From: Anthonomus grandis grandis | Taxonomy: Eukaryota > Arthropoda > Insecta > Coleoptera > Curculionidae | Assembly (NCBI RefSeq): GCF_022605725.1 | Contig: NC_065555.1 | Coordinates: forward strand, 27,514,774 to 27,578,773 | DNA: 64,000 nt | Reading direction: 5' to 3' | Part shown: piece after piece, positions 61,971 to 64,000 of the stretch | Layout: each line of letters opens with the position of its first letter | How positions within the stretch are numbered: position 1 is the first letter of the stretch | Position numbers and translations under genes: made by a program | Notes under the pieces: generated by a model | Told to the model about the DNA's origin: nothing | Databases searched by the model: none | Seen by the model: the letters and a program-made list of their open reading frames with translations, nothing else

Positions 61971-62558
61971 TACAAGAACATACAAGAAGTGTTTTACTTA
62001 TAATGCGATTAAAACATGTAACTCCTTGCCAAACAATGATTTACTACTTCATAATTTAGTCTAAGTCAGGATTTAGGTTGTATTTGTTTAGAGAACAGTT
62101 GAGCTCCTATTTTTTAACTCACTAGTATCATGTGCTCCAGAGGTAGCATGATGGTTGTATACGATTGCATACAAGGGTGTTGTTTTGGTGCAGGTTGTGA
62201 GTTTTATATCTCCCCCGTGTTGGGTATAAGTATTTTTTTGGTGGGAACAGTTATTTCTTTATAATATTTCATCTTTATATTATTATTTTATTTTTCTTAT
62301 TATTATTATGTATAATTACCGAAATTTATTTATTATTTATTAGGGTTAAGTTCGAGTAGCCTTAGGCTAGACTTCGCCTTTTTTTGTTTTTTTCGTTTGT
62401 AATATTTGTCAATCTGTTTTTTTGAATAAAAGACGATTGAGACGATTAAAAAAAATCGCATTTTTTTGACTTGAAGAATTTCCAGTTACTTTATGTCGCA
62501 TTTGTTACGGACTACCCTGTATACATACATAGATTCATGTACATAAATATGTTCTCAC

Positions 62559-62670
62559 CTCTCGCTCAGTGTCGCCGACACTATCCTCTTCCTCTTGTTT
62601 AGCTCTTATATCATTCTCCTTATCATTCGTCTTCACTAGAGACGGTCGAAACCGACTTTCTCGGTATGTC
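62559..62670 (-). CDS. Candidate exon of an unknown minus-strand gene
   Basis: On the minus strand, GACCAG| precedes and |GTGAGA follows a 112-nt stretch, open in one frame: TYRESRFRPSLVKTNDKEND then IRAKQEEEDSVGDTERE (one base, then 37 codons). It is charged, and its codon use is less AT-rich than the surrounding DNA. No family recognised. It is antisense to ATP8B, so it would belong to a gene nested in intron 8. No second exon found. Confidence 0.35.
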
Positions 62671-64000
62671 CTGGTCACGAACAAACAAAAGTAGATTATA
62701 GTACCACAGTGAAGGAACATACACCTGTACCACTTCCCATGGAAGCCAAAACCTTTTTATATTCCCTACGAAAACCTACCCGAAGACTGATTTTGGTTAT
62801 AACTGAAGATTTAGTTGCGTTTGATTAAACGATCTGCAACTTCTTGACCAGTGTTGTGTAGGGCTCTTTTTTTTTGTCCAAATGCTATTTTCATTTAATT
62901 TGCCGCAGACAGGGAAGTTCCTTGTACAATTCAATAAATTCCCGCAGGAATTCACGGGAGTGTTCTACAATCAGACATTTCTACAAAAAAAACCACTTAA
63001 TCAATTCAAATTAATATAACAAAAGACACTATAAAACCGAACCCATCCCCAGTATAACTAACCTATTAACAGCGAACGCTTCTGATGTACGACGCACAAT
63101 TTACATCCACACATTGAGACCTGCAAGAAATTTTTGCGTGAACACGCAAAATTTTTGTCGTCGCCACAAATCGTGAGCGTCGTTCAAAATGATTGTGCAT
63201 TCAAAACCGTGACGTTTGTAGCATACACATTCACGTTTTTGTATGTGCACTTTTAAATGCGCATATGTACATGAACGCGTACAAAAACGTCCGTCTGTAG
63301 GGGCCTTTTTTTCATGCGTTGAAGACTGTCATTGCTTTATTTGCGATACTTCCAGGCATCCTACAAACTGCTCCAACAAACGTAAACTAATTCTTTTTTT
63401 TCAGTAATTTTTTTTACCCAATTTTTAACCTTTAAACTCATCTAAGACCCATGGATCCTTGACAATCGCTATGAAATAGTGCTTAACGTCTGTAGTGGGT
63501 TCAACTACTTAAGAAAATTAACATTTCAAGATGATTCAAGGCCTGCCTGGACCATGAAATGCGGTAGACACCACAACCTTTCGTTTTCGTTTTTGCCGAT
63601 ATTAAGTAGCGGGTCTATCGGAGAAAAAATGAATTGTTAATATGTTGTCATTATTTAATTGGATGTTTCTGAGAATGGTATGAAGATGAGCTCAAATTGC
63701 CGCTGGATTATGGGCATTATTATTAGAAATAGCACAAAAAGACTCTACTCTCTTTTCATCGTCTGATCTACAGTTCTCACTAAAATCTATTTTCTTCGTA
63801 ATCGTCAACTGCAGCTCTATAATATTTTTGTTGGTTTTTTAAATTATATATAAGTTTTTTAAGTTAATAGGAGTGGCGTAGTGGTAATTTTTGATTGAAT
63901 TTGGGTGTTCCTTTAAATAGGACCTAAGAAATTTAACTATCTATACAATATGGTGATTTAATTTTTATATTTTTATACTACTTAATAAACATAATTACGT
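62671..64000. other. End of window, no gene recognised
   Basis: Includes a short hairpin-forming stretch AAATTTTTGCGTG / CACGCAAAATTTTT at about 63134-63162 and a run of ACGTTTTTGTA-like words near 63200-63290 that may belong to a MITE. No ATP8B exon was found here. Confidence 0.4.

Larger units (their letters stand above)
54090..62447 (+). mobile_element. Non-LTR retrotransposon G, split by gypsy and mariner copy 2
   Basis: Segments: 54090-55069 (endonuclease end, linker, RT start), 59627-59714 (RT) and 61051-62447 (RT, C-terminus, 3' UTR). Removing the gypsy (with one GATAT) gives ...VVTDDI-MEVLDHGLES..., and removing the mariner (with one TA) gives ...LR-YYGFNVDSV.... The 3' UTR ends with AATAAAAGACG and shares GGCTAGACTTCGCCT with element C. 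The 5' start is approximate. Confidence 0.8.

Noticed and set aside
62535..62720. 61-codon minus-strand frame read as a complete small gene
   Set aside because: Its N-terminal part lies upstream of a plausible splice acceptor and looks like intron; only the 112-nt core is retained as a candidate exon.

Overview
This window is AT-rich, intron-bearing animal DNA, almost certainly from an insect. The evidence is one spliced host gene of the P4-ATPase (phospholipid flippase) ATP8B type, insect-style mobile elements (BEL/Pao, Ty3/gypsy, piggyBac, mariner, PIF/Harbinger, hAT, Penelope-like, many non-LTR families) and a nuclear copy of insect-type mitochondrial cox2-trnK. A beetle is my guess, with low confidence.

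Host gene: eight internal exons of a plus-strand ATP8B-like gene lie at 5715-5920, 8601-8778, 8839-8991, 16973-17117, 17176-17358, 30536-30828, 51923-52042 and 52123-52314. They join in frame (1470 nt, 490 codons). They cover the actuator domain, M3-M4, the DKTGT phosphorylation site and part of the nucleotide-binding domain. Three introns are tiny (58-80 nt). The others are 2.7, 8.0, 13.2 and 21.1 kb, plus a last one of more than 11.7 kb. Nearly all of the large introns is transposable-element sequence. One further candidate exon lies on the minus strand at 62559-62670.

Layout: 1-5241 is a BEL/Pao relic split by a non-LTR element and by a Tc1/mariner-type element. Intron 1 holds a Harbinger transposase relic and a non-LTR endonuclease relic. 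Intron 3 (8992-16972) holds mariner, hAT, non-LTR and Penelope scraps and a TIR element that carries a 490-bp unit with two inverted hammerhead-ribozyme-like motifs. Intron 5 (17359-30535) holds a plus-strand non-LTR broken by a minus-strand non-LTR and by an 885-bp Harbinger element with only a MADF gene, then a minus-strand non-LTR broken by a Tc1/mariner element that is itself broken by a solo LTR. Intron 6 (30829-51922) holds a three-level nest, piggyBac > Penelope-like element > young BEL/Pao with 555-bp LTRs. It also holds a non-LTR copy with a NUMT in its reverse transcriptase, a second Penelope-like element and a non-LTR with an open 700-codon frame. Intron 8 holds a mariner with an open frame, then a plus-strand non-LTR split by a Ty3/gypsy element and by a second, nearly identical mariner.

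Some nests can be undone exactly. Target-site duplications were read directly for Pao copy B (GGTAG), gypsy (GATAT), the solo LTR (GTAT), the Harbinger element (TTA), the mariners (TA) and the hammerhead unit (12 bp), and in several cases the interrupted frame resumes across the insertion. All statements rest on reading the sequence and the translations. No database search was possible, so family names are by motif recognition.
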